Below are positions 18,688 to 27,382 of a DNA stretch of 64,000 bases, one piece after another. The stretch spans positions 682,001-746,000 of the forward strand of contig NZ_JAMSLS010000002.1 of NCBI RefSeq assembly GCF_023806465.1. Reading direction: 5' to 3'. The position numbers and the translations under genes are program-made. Every line of letters starts with the position of its first letter. The stretch's first letter is position 1. The stretch comes from Thermomicrobium sp. CFH 73360. GTDB taxonomy: Bacteria; Chloroflexota; Chloroflexia; Thermomicrobiales; Thermomicrobiaceae. The notes under the pieces were generated by a model. That model did not search any database. It was given only the letters and a program-made list of their open reading frames with translations, and was not told the DNA's origin.

Positions 18688-18717
18688 AGTGTACCCCGGC
18701 TAGTGAGGGAACGTCAA
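18688..18717 (-). promoter_or_regulatory. Promoter of the metal-ATPase gene
   Basis: Minus strand TTGACG (18717-18712), 18-nt spacer, TACACT (18693-18688). Transcription would begin near 18681, about 30 nt before the ATG, placing the palindrome at 18646-18662 inside the short leader. Confidence 0.5.
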
Positions 18718-19431
18718 CCCTGTCGGCCGTGATGCCATGCATAGTAATGCGCGAGAGCACTGTGCAGAAAGCGGACAGTCGCGGCAAAAGACGGTTGATT
18801 ACCCCGCGGTCGTCCTGACCAGAACGAGTTTTTCACCGCAGCACGAGCACGCCTACCCCGTCGCATTTTGTGACGCCAGAGGACAAGTGTTTCTCTGGCC
18901 GAAGATTTGGACTGGAAACGGGGCGAGGACCGGGTCGCCCTCGGCTTTGCTGCCTCCCTTCGGCGGAGCTCGTGCCGGTGTCGACGCAGTCAAGGGAATG
19001 GTCGGACACTGAGCCGGGAGTTGGATGGGTCGGTTTTTCCCAGTGACGGCCGTGCGAGGTCGTAGGTGGGATGAAGCTCACGCGCTGTTGGCCTTGGGCG
19101 TCGTGTAGCAAGGATCTGAGGATCCGACTCCATGTAGGGGTCCAACTGCGTGTTACCTCTTCGGCAGCACGGCGATGGGCGCGACCAACTCCCCAGAGGG
19201 GAAAGGGGCGGCGACGTTCTTCACGTAGAAGCCTCAGTTCGCCACCGATCCACGCCTCTCTGCGTCGCCTTCGGTCGCATTACACATTGGCCATGACTCT
19301 TGCTCGCTGCTTGTCCCGTCTGAAGCTTCGTGCCAAGCCTGCGCTGCGCGTTGCCAAGGGCTCGGCACTGCTCTCTTTCAGTGTCGCAGACCCTCGCTGC
19401 GCTTGCCTGTGAGAAGCTCGATGGGAATTTC
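18718..19431. other. Gene-poor interval
   Basis: About 710 bp upstream of the ATPase promoter and downstream of the PNPOx-like pseudogene. ORFs on both strands are short, compositionally mixed and match no family I recognise. No tRNA or repeat was seen. Confidence 0.5.
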
Positions 19432-19877
19432 CTACAGGACACACCGATCAAGGAAGGGATACCCAGGCTCAACGAGGGTAGAGTCTCCATACTTTTGGAT
19501 AAGCCGGTCGAAGAACCAGATCCTGGTCGGCTGACCTTTCACCATCCGCACGCGTCCCCAGGTGATGACGCTCGTGTAGACGAGGGCGGAATTGCAAGCA
19601 GACGGTCGTCCGGGATGCAGCGGACCGATTTCGGATGCTTCGACACATAGCACCAGATGGCAACGGATATTGCGCAAGAAGTGGCCATCCCCGGCACCGG
19701 TATGCCCGGATAGACGAAGACCAAAAGGATGACGTATGGCCAGCCATCCTCGTCGATCGTGGCAACGTGCAGGACGCGTTGTTTGCGAAGCCAGTTACGA
19801 GCCTCTGCATCGGGCATGAGCGGCCTTGCGGGACGTATCTTGCCACGAAAGCCTGACCGCAGATCCTGGATATTCAT
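19432..19877 (-). pseudogene. Frameshifted pyridoxamine 5'-phosphate oxidase-like flavin-binding protein
   Basis: The N-terminal part in one frame (from ATG 19877) reads ARNWLRKQRVLHVATIDEDG then WPYVILLVFVY, the usual first strands of PNPOx-fold proteins. From about 19690 the homologous continuation moves to another frame: HFLRNIRCHLVLCVEASEIG, then CNSALVYTSVITWGRVRMV and WFFDRLIQKYGD. This matches the canonical core (R-N-I-R, C-x-E-x-D/E, S-V-I-x-x-G-R, L-x-x-K-Y). The segment between the FVY and the RNI motif is also shorter than normal, so a small deletion probably accompanies the frameshift. The intact protein would be about 150 residues and bind FMN or heme. A single sequencing error is possible but does not explain the missing residues. 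Confidence 0.72.
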
Positions 19878-20626
19878 CGCGCCTCTCCCTTGTTACTGGT
19901 GACCGCGACAAGTGGTTTGGTATTGTGACGACACAAACTCCAGTCCGTATCTGTTCGCATCCCTCGCTCGTTGGAAGGCGACCTGACGGCGCAGGCGAGT
20001 CACGGAAAGATCCCCCGACCACCTCATGAATCTCCATCAACCACGCAGAAGGTGAGGGCAAGCGTCCTTGTATTAGGACGGAGGCGACTTCCAGCGTTGT
20101 GGAGACACAGATAGCGGACGACAGCGCTCGCTCCGCCGGAACGCGGTTCACCATGACTAGCAGATGATCGTGCCGATGCGATCAATCCGGGCGGTGAGCA
20201 CAACCGTCATCGCGTTGCCCCGTGCCTCTGAGGCACTGCGCAGGAGCGGGAGTCAGCCTGGTTGTGGAGAAACGGTGCAGCGGGTGTGGATAAGTCACTG
20301 CGGTTGTCCACACCACAAGTAGGAGACATGTGGGCAGGTATGCTGGACCGTGAGGACAGCGGGTGGAGAGAAAAGCGGAGGTGCCAAGATAGCAGCAGGC
20401 TTCCCCACAGTGGTTTCAAGGAGCAGGCAACTCATCCACAGCGCGTGAGTGCCTATCTCGGCTTCTCCATGCGCTTTTTCCAACTTTCCCCATTCTCCAC
20501 GATCCCGACTACGGTGACGGAGTCAATCTTCTACGATGTGCACATGCGTGAACCACAATGAAGGTGCTGGAACATGCGACAATCGTTTGCGAGGTAACGT
20601 GGGCGGTGACCGGAAGGAGTCCGACG
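19878..20626. other. Intergenic region with DnaA-box cluster (candidate replication origin)
   Basis: About 750 bp without a convincing gene between a pseudogene and the sarcosine oxidase-like gene. Its right half holds the DnaA-box-like sites listed separately. By eye the plus strand is C-rich before about 20,040 and G-rich after it. A pyrimidine run (CTTTTTCCAACTTTCCCC, near 20473-20490) follows the boxes. No AT-rich unwinding element as clear as in model origins is visible. Confidence 0.35.
20263..20440. repeat. Cluster of five DnaA-box-like 9-mers
   Basis: Relative to TTATCCACA: 20285-20293 is exact (reads TGTGGATAA). 20263-20271 (TGTGGAGAA), 20304-20312 (TTGTCCACA) and 20432-20440 (TCATCCACA) have one mismatch each, and 20401-20409 (TTCCCCACA) has two. 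They lie in 178 bp of noncoding DNA in mixed orientation. This density exceeds what is expected by chance in GC-rich DNA, but no other exact box was noticed in the window. Confidence 0.5.
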
Positions 20627-21763
20627 GTGGAAAAACGATGGGACGTGATCGTTGTTGGTCTGGGAATCATGGGCTCCGCGGCAGCTGCGGCCTTAGCGCG
20701 GCGTGGTGTGCGTGTATTGGGACTCGAACAGCATGCACCCTTCCACGCACAAGGGTCATCACATGGGAAGACGCGGATTATCCGTGAAGCATATTTTGAG
20801 TCGCCGGAGTATGTCCCATTGGTTCAGCGGGCATATGTGCTGTGGCAGGAACTTGCAGAGCGGACAGGTCGGCCGCTCTTGCGGATCACTGGCGGCGTCA
20901 GCATCGGCCGCCCTGATAGTCCATTCATCACTGGCGCGCGGGAGAGTGCGTTGCGCCACGGCTTACCACACGAACTCCTGGACGCCGAGCAGGCAGGACA
21001 ACGCTTTCCGGCGCTGGCGGTTCCTGGGGAGTTTGTGGCGCTTGTGGAGGGAAGAGCAGGAATTCTCTTTGCAGAGGAGTGTTGGCGTGCGTTCTCTGAG
21101 GATGCAACGCGTCACGGCGCGGAGCTGCGTTTCGGGGTTGCTGTGCGGTCATTTGGTGCGGAGGGAGACGGAGTATTTGTCGAGGCCGATGGGGAACGGC
21201 TTCTCGCCGAACGTGTGGTGATCACTGCTGGGCCATGGGCTCCGGTGGTGCTGAGCGAGCTCGGGTTGCCGCTGACGGTTCGGCGTGTCTTGGTGGTGCA
21301 TGTCCTGCCGCATCAGCCAGAGCTGTGTACACCCGACCGACTCCCGATCTTTCTCCTGGACGTGCCGGAGGGGGAGTACTATGGCTTTCCGTTGTTGCCC
21401 GAGCAGGGTGTCAAATTCGGTCGGCACGACAGCGGCGAGCCGTGCACGCCAGAAACAGCGCGGCGCACGGTAAGTAATGAGGAAGTTCGGTGGATGACGA
21501 GCATCCTTGAACGATACGTGCCGGGTGCAGCAGGTTCTGTGCTGATGAGTGTGACCTGCCTTTATACGATGACGCCAGATGCGCATTTCATCGTCGATCG
21601 GCATCCGCGATGGCCTCAGGTGGTGTTCGCGTGCGGGTTTTCAGGGCATGGATTCAAGTTCGCTCCCACGATCGGCGAAGCGCTGGCCGAGCTTGCATTG
21701 GAGGGTGGGACGAGATTGCCCATCGGTTTCTTGCGAAAAGATCGCTTCGGGACGACTCAGTAG
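20627..21763 (+). CDS. Monomeric sarcosine oxidase/N-methyltryptophan oxidase family flavoprotein
   Basis: 378 residues from GTG 20627, preceded by GGAAGGAGTCCGAC; the longer ATG at 20558 lacks such a site. The FAD fold is [24 protein letters not shown]; then [20 protein letters not shown], the MSOX/SolA motif that follows it, and [17 protein letters not shown] with [21 protein letters not shown] near the C-terminus. These enzymes oxidise secondary N-methyl amines (sarcosine, N-methyl-tryptophan) with O2, giving formaldehyde, amine and H2O2, and carry covalent FAD attached to a Cys near the C-terminal CxYT motif, which is present. The 3' end overlaps the convergent queuosine-salvage gene by 7 bp. 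Confidence 0.88.
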   Translation: MEKRWDVIVVGLGIMGSAAAAALARRGVRVLGLEQHAPFHAQGSSHGKTRIIREAYFESPEYVPLVQRAYVLWQELAERTGRPLLRITGGVSIGRPDSPFITGARESALRHGLPHELLDAEQAGQRFPALAVPGEFVALVEGRAGILFAEECWRAFSEDATRHGAELRFGVAVRSFGAEGDGVFVEADGERLLAERVVITAGPWAPVVLSELGLPLTVRRVLVVHVLPHQPELCTPDRLPIFLLDVPEGEYYGFPLLPEQGVKFGRHDSGEPCTPETARRTVSNEEVRWMTSILERYVPGAAGSVLMSVTCLYTMTPDAHFIVDRHPRWPQVVFACGFSGHGFKFAPTIGEALAELALEGGTRLPIGFLRKDRFGTTQ

Positions 21764-22722
21764 TACCGGGTGCGGGTACGGTGGTAGGGCGGCGCATGGG
21801 GTGGGAGTGCCTGCCCAAGTTTCCACAGTACCCAATCGACCTGCCATGCTGCAGCGTGGTATCCAGCGGCACGGCGGCGAGCAAGAAGTTCATCGACTGC
21901 GCAAATCGTTGCGGCACGGATCTCGACTTCCTCGGGGGAGCCTGCGGGGAGTTCTTGTCGTGCATCGATGCGGGCGGCGAGCTGGGGATGATACTCGAGG
22001 GCACCGTAATAGCGGAGAACCTGGGGGAGTTTGTAGTCGGCGAAGGCTGTGAGTGCCTCGAGATCGTCGAAGTGACCGAGATCCTGCCCCTGGAAAGCAC
22101 CCGCGAGGTCGCTGCAGAGGAGTTGGGCGCGCTTATAGAAGGGCACGCGTAGGGTGCCATAAGTTGCGACATCATCAAACGAGGGGAAGACCTGGACGAC
22201 GAGCCTGACGAGTTGCGTGGCACGGCGACGAGCTTGGCGGATGAGCGTTGCAAAGGTGCCGGCAGAGGCGTTGGACAGACCGTGAGCGACTTCACGGATG
22301 TGTGCGATGCGCCATTCCAGAAGAGGGATGGTACCGTCACCAGCGAAGAGGTCGGCGATCTGGCTATCGGTGAGTTGGGACAGGAAGGAAGGGTCGTAGA
22401 GGGGGAGGCCGGCATCGAGCGCGCGGCGGAGCGCGGCGGTCAGTGCCCAGTAACCGTCGTGCCATGTCCCGGCGTAGGAGACGCGCCAACGTGGTTCTCC
22501 CCAAAAGCAGAAATTGAGGGCATCGAGGAGGAGAACATAGTTGGCAGTCTGGTCGGGAGTACCGCGCCAATGCAGGGGATGATCCCAGTCCGGGAGATCG
22601 GGAAGCGGATGGGGCAGCAGAGAAGCAAGCCTGTCAAGACCCTCGGGATGGAGGCGTACCCACCGGGCGCTGGAGAGGACTTGCTGAGCAGCGGCGCGTA
22701 CTCCAAGTGGATCAGCGGTCAT
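21757..22722 (-). CDS. Queuosine salvage protein (DUF2419/Qng1 family)
   Basis: 321 residues from ATG 22722; the ORF extends upstream but those residues are not part of the family. Recognisable segments: [100 protein letters not shown], and [12 protein letters not shown]. The family hydrolyses queuosine-5'-monophosphate to free queuine for tRNA modification. A bacterial member from Sphaerobacter thermophilus, a relative of the likely host, has been structurally studied. No queuosine biosynthesis genes lie nearby, consistent with salvage. Its plus-strand complement is strongly G-rich, which is unusual for a minus-strand gene here. Confidence 0.85.
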   Translation of the reverse strand: MTADPLGVRAAAQQVLSSARWVRLHPEGLDRLASLLPHPLPDLPDWDHPLHWRGTPDQTANYVLLLDALNFCFWGEPRWRVSYAGTWHDGYWALTAALRRALDAGLPLYDPSFLSQLTDSQIADLFAGDGTIPLLEWRIAHIREVAHGLSNASAGTFATLIRQARRRATQLVRLVVQVFPSFDDVATYGTLRVPFYKRAQLLCSDLAGAFQGQDLGHFDDLEALTAFADYKLPQVLRYYGALEYHPQLAARIDARQELPAGSPEEVEIRAATICAVDELLARRRAAGYHAAAWQVDWVLWKLGQALPPHAPPYHRTRTRYY

Positions 22723-22855
22723 CGACACGGCTGCGCATCCTGTCGGATTGCCAACGAGCGAGCGTACTTCTGGGAGGATTCGGCTACGCGAGGGCCGAAC
22801 CCGGTTGAGTATACTGGCAGCACCATACCGGGTGAGGATAGGTGTGGAGGGGGCG

Positions 22856-24421
22856 ATGAGCACAATCCCGCTCGCTGAGGCGGTAACCCGAGCCGAGACG
22901 GCGCTCGAGCAAGGTCGGCTGGAGGATGCACGGCTATTGGTAGAGGTCATGCGGAGGGTCGCGCCGGAAGCGGTGAGTACTCAACGGCTCTGGGGTTGGT
23001 TGTTGCTGCGGCGAGGGGAGTTCGTTGCCGCTGAGGAGATCCTGGGACATGTGGTGCAAGTGAATCCGGAGGATGCGCGAGCCTGGGCGCTGCTTGCGGA
23101 GAGCCGGCGAACGCGTGGAGAACGAGAGGAGGCCCGTGCGCTGCTCCAGGTTGCGTGGGAATGTGCACCATGGCAGCGGACGTATGCACAACGATTGGCC
23201 GAGTGGTTCGCGGAGGATGGGATTGAGGGGCAGTTGTTCCCCTCAGCAGCGTGCCTGGCGTCATGGTACATCGTGCAGGGATGGTGGGCGCGAGCGAGCG
23301 AGGAGTGTCGCGCGGCACTGGAGCAGTTGGGCGAACGATGGGACGTGCGTCAGCGGCTGTGCCTCGCCTTGTGGTGGGGAGGTGCTCGGCGCGAGGCGGT
23401 GGGAGAAGCGGAGCGAATCTTAAGCGTGCACCCAGAAATGATAGGGGCGCTCGTGGTGGCCGCACTGAGTGCGCGAGATCGTGGTGACGAAGGGGAAGCG
23501 CGACGTCATCGGGAGCTTTTGTGCGAGCTCGATCCTGTAGGAGAAGTGATCGAGCGGAGTGTGCCCATGGAGCGATGGGAAGAGCGGGCGTGGCTCGCTC
23601 TGCCGGAACCGATCGTAGTGGAAGAACACTGGCTGGTTGCACCATTGGGGGAGACGGAGCTCCTCTGGGAGTTGCCGAGTGAGGAGGAGTTGGAAGCTGC
23701 ACGACCGAGTAGCGTGGTGCCAGAGGAGGAGGCTCCGATCCTGAAGGAGATTGAGCGTGCATTGAGCGGGGTTGTCGATGGGAATGAGGGCGGGGGAGAG
23801 ACGATCCAGTTGATCGGAGAGGCGGCGTGGGGGGAAGAGCATGAGTTCGCGGGGCTACGCGCGGAACTGGACGTTGGATGGACTGGGTTGAGTGAAGAGT
23901 GGGGGACTGCGGTTGAGGAGGGGCCTGAGGAGTCGGGGGAGGTACCGAGCGAAGAGGAGCTATCGGGTGTCGTTTCCGGATGGGGTGAGGAGAGGACGGA
24001 AGAGAAGGTTGTTGGGGCGAGCGGAGAGGCGGTGAGTGCAGGGGGAATGAGCGAGACCAGTGGGGGTGGCGAGTCCGTGGGATGGGGAACTGGAGAGGAA
24101 GTTGGTGGAGCGCGGGAAGATGAAGGGACGGAATCAGAGACGGTATCTGCCGCGGAGAATCGAGGGGACGAGGAAGTAGAGCGAGTTCGCGAGCTCCTGG
24201 CGCGCGGTGAAGTCCGGGAGGCCGTACGACGAGCGCAGGTGATGGTGTACCAAGGCAGCGCCGTGGATGAGTTGATTCCGGTGTTGGAACGAATCGTGGC
24301 AGAGGGCGGGGCAGGGGCCCGACAGGCAGCGATGACGCTTGGGGCAATTTATCGTCGGCGGGGTGAGGGAGGATTGGCGGCACGATACTATGAGTTGGCG
24401 CTGCGGGTGCGTAGCGAGTAG
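22856..24421 (+). CDS. TPR-repeat protein with long acidic Gly/Glu/Ser-rich linker
   Basis: 521 residues from ATG 22856, right after GGAGGGGGCG. The N-terminal 230 residues form helical tetratricopeptide-like repeats (RLWGWLLLRRGEFVAAEEIL, ARAWALLAESRRTRGEREEA, RQRLCLALWWGGARREAV). Residues about 270-430 are a disordered, acidic linker rich in Glu, Gly and Ser without Cys. The C-terminal 80 residues form another helical repeat (RVRELLARGEVREAVRRAQV ... AMTLGAIYRRRGEGGLAARY). No signal peptide or membrane segment is visible. It is likely a cytoplasmic scaffold with unknown partners. The coding strand is very G-rich (28 G to 9 C in bases 23941-24000). Nucleoside diphosphate kinase follows 73 bp later on the same strand. 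Confidence 0.75.
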   Translation: MSTIPLAEAVTRAETALEQGRLEDARLLVEVMRRVAPEAVSTQRLWGWLLLRRGEFVAAEEILGHVVQVNPEDARAWALLAESRRTRGEREEARALLQVAWECAPWQRTYAQRLAEWFAEDGIEGQLFPSAACLASWYIVQGWWARASEECRAALEQLGERWDVRQRLCLALWWGGARREAVGEAERILSVHPEMIGALVVAALSARDRGDEGEARRHRELLCELDPVGEVIERSVPMERWEERAWLALPEPIVVEEHWLVAPLGETELLWELPSEEELEAARPSSVVPEEEAPILKEIERALSGVVDGNEGGGETIQLIGEAAWGEEHEFAGLRAELDVGWTGLSEEWGTAVEEGPEESGEVPSEEELSGVVSGWGEERTEEKVVGASGEAVSAGGMSETSGGGESVGWGTGEEVGGAREDEGTESETVSAAENRGDEEVERVRELLARGEVREAVRRAQVMVYQGSAVDELIPVLERIVAEGGAGARQAAMTLGAIYRRRGEGGLAARYYELALRVRSE

Positions 24422-24494
24422 GCTCTGTGTCGAAAAGTGGAGACTGGCAGGCGGGCGCGCGGGCGCCCGCGTCTCGTGACTGGAGGGTAGGAGC

Positions 24495-24944
24495 GTGGAG
24501 CGATCGTTGATCATCGTGAAGCCGGACGCGGTGCAGCGTGGGCTGATTGGGGAGGTGCTGCGGCGCTTGGAGCAGCGGGGCCTGCGGTTCGTGGGCTTGA
24601 AGTTGATGCAGATCGACCGCAAGTTGGCTGAGCAGCACTATGCAGAGCACCGGGGAAAGCCGTTTTTTCAGGAGTTGCTGGAGTTTATCACGTCGGGGCC
24701 AGTGGTGGTTGGGGTGGTGGAGGGGCCGCGCGCGATTGAGGTGACGCGGAAAACGATGGGCGCAACGGATCCCGCAAAAGCGGAGCCGGGAACAATTCGC
24801 GGCGATCTGGCACTGACAATCGGACAGAACGTCATCCACGGGTCCGATAGTCCGGAAAGGGCAGCCTACGAGATCGGGCTGTTTTTCCGTGATGACGAAC
24901 TGGTGAGCTATGAACGAGCGATCGACCGGTGGATCATGAGCTGA
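24495..24944 (+). CDS. ndk: Nucleoside diphosphate kinase
   Basis: 149 residues from GTG 24495, with GGAGGGTAGGAGC upstream. It opens ERSLIIVKPDAVQRGLIGEV, contains RGLRFVGLKL, HYAEHRGKPFFQELLEFITSG, TRKTMGATDPAKAEPGTIRGD, and the active-site His in NVIHGSDSPERA. It transfers the gamma phosphate from ATP to NDPs through the phospho-His. Length is normal for a bacterial Ndk. A perfect parS sequence begins 7 bp after its stop and overlaps a strong terminator hairpin. Confidence 0.97.
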   Translation: MERSLIIVKPDAVQRGLIGEVLRRLEQRGLRFVGLKLMQIDRKLAEQHYAEHRGKPFFQELLEFITSGPVVVGVVEGPRAIEVTRKTMGATDPAKAEPGTIRGDLALTIGQNVIHGSDSPERAAYEIGLFFRDDELVSYERAIDRWIMS

Positions 24945-24950
24945 AGGAAG

Positions 24951-24966
24951 TGTTTCACGTGAAACA
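24951..24966. promoter_or_regulatory. parS centromere-like ParB binding site
   Basis: TGTTTCACGTGAAACA, a perfect 16-bp palindrome identical to the consensus parS known from Bacillus and many other bacteria. It is bound by ParB-CTP clamps that load SMC. It sits in the 3' untranslated region of ndk. No parA or parB gene is in this window; smc is at 44-47.7 kb. Confidence 0.85.
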
Positions 24967-25002
24967 CACTGGGGGACGCTGCGTCCGTCCCCCAGTGTGT
25001 TT
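24962..25002 (+). terminator. Strong hairpin terminator after ndk, overlapping parS
   Basis: AAACACACTGGGGGACG (24962-24978) and its exact reverse complement (24986-25002) form a 17-bp stem around a 7-nt loop, ending in TTT on the plus strand. It probably also ends the opposing gene transcribed toward it (stop at 25015). Confidence 0.85.
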
Positions 25003-25014
25003 GGGTGCACCGTC

Positions 25015-25404
25015 TCAGCTATCGCTCTGGCGAATGATGAGCGGATGCTTGTGCCATGCGGCGAGCAGTCGTGCAACCTCGTCACGGAGCTCGACGTCGC
25101 TGATGCTGAGATCGATTTCCTCAATCTCCTCGTACGGCTCGCCACCGAACCACTCCCGACCGGCTGCCGTATGGACCAGTGTCCGGTGGAGAATCCGTTC
25201 GCGCCGCAGTACCAAGCGTTCCCCATCACGCAGAAGATACAGGCCAAATCCAGGTGCCAAGGAAATGCCAACAACCTCCTGTTCCGGATCGTCCAGCAAA
25301 ACTGGGTAACCCGGCACAGTCCGATCCTCCAGTTGCTCGACAATCCGTCGCAGCATCGGCAACAGCCGCTGTCGCAAGACCGCAAACCCGTCCGGTGTAC
25401 TCAC
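25015..25404 (-). CDS. Hypothetical protein downstream of the YczE-like pseudogene
   Basis: 129 residues from GTG 25404, with GGGGAGCG ten nt upstream. No family recognised. It is soluble-looking: an N-terminal helix (FAVLRQRLLPMLRRIVEQLED), a beta-rich middle (PGYPVLLDD ... VVGISLAPGFGLYLLRDGE) and a C-terminal helix (ELRDEVARLLAAWH). GTG and the stop of the preceding reading frame overlap by four bases (25401-25404), so it was translationally coupled to the membrane-protein gene before that decayed. It may itself be intact; composition is normal. Confidence 0.6.
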   Translation of the reverse strand: MSTPDGFAVLRQRLLPMLRRIVEQLEDRTVPGYPVLLDDPEQEVVGISLAPGFGLYLLRDGERLVLRRERILHRTLVHTAAGREWFGGEPYEEIEEIDLSISDVELRDEVARLLAAWHKHPLIIRQSDS

Positions 25405-26055
25405 GCGCCACGCTCCCCACGTTCTCGCCGATATCCCTGTCCGCCAAGCCCAAAGAGGCGAACTCCCCAAGGCACTGCTGGGCCGACTGTGAGGGCCACG
25501 ATGATCGTGCCAATTCTAAAGGATCCACCCAAACCAATCCCGAGACAGGTGACCTCCACTTCCATTGCCCAGCGGAACCAGCCCACCGACCAGTGTGTCC
25601 GTCGTGCCAGATGGAGCCTTACGCTGTCGCACGGCCCCGCCCACAATTGGCCTCGATGTACGTACCGCTTACGATGCCGAGCAGCATCACTGATGCCGTG
25701 ACTTCGAGTGCGCCACAACCGGTTGCGAGGTCGGAGGTACCGAATTCATCCAACGGATGAGGTCCGTAAAAACGCCAGTAAGGAGAAAATTCGCAATTGT
25801 CCCAACACCAGGTGCCACACCCAAAAACCAGCTACCTCCTACCGCAATGATGCTGACCGCGATACTCGCTTGCCCAACCGTGAGCGGTGTGTCACGAGCA
25901 ATCCCATCGTGCAGGACCATCCCCAAGTACGCTCCGAGTCCGCTCTGCAACGCCAAAACGAGTGCCAGCGCAAACAGGAACAATCCAACAACAAGCAGAG
26001 CCCAACGCTGGATCGTCGCGACCCTTTGCTGGCTTGTGCCCGCCCAAACTGCCAT
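25401..26055 (-). pseudogene. Frameshifted YczE/YyaS/YitT-type membrane protein
   Basis: From ATG 26055 (after GGAGAGGGAGC) one frame gives WALLVVGLFLFALALVLALQ, VLHDGIARDTPLTVGQASIA and VGTIANFLLTGVFTDLIRWM, the first four helices of this family. The homologous continuation then runs in a second frame (TASVMLLGIVSGTYIEANCG, about 25700-25640) and a third (WAGPCDSVRLHLARRTHW, then LGIGLGGSFRIGTIIVALTVGP), ending at 25401. Two frameshifts are needed to restore a protein of about 215 residues with the family pattern of A-N-x-G-A-G-P-x-D. Two independent disruptions make a true pseudogene more likely than a base-calling error. Confidence 0.78.
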
Positions 26056-26821
26056 CGCTCCCTCTCCAACGCCAACTCTACTGAGCGGCAGTCATCTTGG
26101 AGCATCGTCGCATCGCGGCCCATCCAGTCCGCCGTTCGCGAACCGCGCTCCTCGAATACACCCGGCCTGTGATGGCTGCCGAAGACCTCTTGTCTCCTCC
26201 TGTCCCCACGCGGGTTCCGTCGTCCGCCGCTTTCCAGGATAACCACTCCCGGCACCGCAATAGCTGCACGCTCCTACAATGACCGTGCGATATTTCCCTC
26301 CTACTACATCGGATGAGGCCCACACGGAATTCACAACCTTCCCTTGTGCCCTACCCCGCGCCCCTACTACCTGCACCACCTCGCTCAACTTCACAAACGG
26401 CACAGGTCTGAACGCGAAGAACCCTCACGGTGGCGCACCCGTACGGAAGCGGCACGCTTTGGTCAACACAGGAACAAGCTGCTTCACAACCAAATGCCTC
26501 CTGCTGGCCAGAAGAGTGGACCCACGTCATGACGGGTGCCGTTTGTTGAGATGAACACCCCAACCATTGGCGGCGAGTGTCCACGTCCCGACAATCGCTC
26601 CGTATGCCCCATCGCTCACAGCTGCGACTTCTCCAACCTCTCTAGTTCTCTCGGGCTTCTGTTATCACGGCAACCGCGGGGTACTTTGGGCACTTCCCAC
26701 TGGTCGTTCAAGCAACCCGTCGGGCACACTCGAGGATCGCGCAGGAACGGGGACACGCGACGTCGCCCGCTCCCGCAACGAAGTCGAGAAGAGACGTTTC
26801 ATGAGGTCGAAAGGAGGCCGT
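26056..26821. other. Gene-poor, strongly C-rich interval
   Basis: About 770 bp upstream of the flavin reductase gene. The plus strand is strikingly C-rich (30 C to 8 G in 26341-26400). No ORF with a domain, no tRNA and no clear hairpin was seen. The last bases contain AAGGAGG, the ribosome binding site of the next gene. Confidence 0.5.
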
Positions 26822-27382
26822 GTGCGCGATCGACCACTACGGATCCTTGGTATTCCGGGTTCGCTGCGCCGTCAGTCCTACAACCGTGGACTCCTCCTGG
26901 CCGCACAAGAACTTGCTCCCCCTGACGTCACGATTGAGCTCTACGAGCTGCATGACCTTCCACTTTACGACCAGGACTTGGAAGAGGCTGGGCCGCCTGC
27001 GACGGTGCTGCACTTCAAACGTACCATCGCCGAAGCGGATGCCTTGCTCATCGCGACACCGGAATATAACTGGAGCGTTCCTGGGCCGCTGAAGAATGCA
27101 ATCGACTGGGCATCACGACCGCCGGCCACCAGTCCACTTCGCCGCAAGCCGGTCGCCCTCATGGGTGCCGCTACTGGGGTCTCCGGGACCATGCGCGCCC
27201 AGCTCGCTCTGCGACAGATCTTCGCTTCCACCGAGTCCTATGTCCTACCAAAGCCGGATGTCTTTGTCCGTGAGGCAGCGGGCCTGTTCCAAGAGGGACG
27301 TCTCGTCGACCAAGAAACGCGCGAACGCATTCGCCAACTTCTTGAGGCGCTCGTCGCCTGGACGCTTCGCTTTCGCGAGTAG
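26822..27382 (+). CDS. NADPH-dependent FMN reductase family protein
   Basis: 186 residues from GTG 26822, with AAGGAGG at 26811-26817; the ORF runs further upstream but without this site. The flavodoxin-like fold is clear: LRILGIPGSLRRQSYNRGLL (phosphate-binding loop), IELYELHDLPLYDQDLE, EADALLIATPEYNWSVPGPL followed by KNAIDWASRP, and KPVALMGAATGVSGTMRAQ. The GSLRxxSxNR and TPEYNxSxPGxLKNAIDW motifs are those of the SsuE/ArsH/azoreductase-type FMN reductases that reduce flavin or quinones with NAD(P)H. Despite being on the plus strand it is C-rich (23 C to 13 G in 26881-26940), opposite to the plus-strand genes before 25 kb. Confidence 0.88.
   Translation: MRDRPLRILGIPGSLRRQSYNRGLLLAAQELAPPDVTIELYELHDLPLYDQDLEEAGPPATVLHFKRTIAEADALLIATPEYNWSVPGPLKNAIDWASRPPATSPLRRKPVALMGAATGVSGTMRAQLALRQIFASTESYVLPKPDVFVREAAGLFQEGRLVDQETRERIRQLLEALVAWTLRFRE

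Noticed and set aside
19071-19412. A 113-codon plus-strand ORF
   Set aside because: Arg/Ser/Leu-rich with no start signal or family match; composition is like the surrounding noncoding DNA.
22947-25385. An 812-codon minus-strand ORF
   Set aside because: It is antisense to the TPR protein and ndk, both with clear domains. It is Pro/His/Arg-rich with no recognisable domain, and arises because the opposite strand is very G-rich and lacks stop-complement codons.
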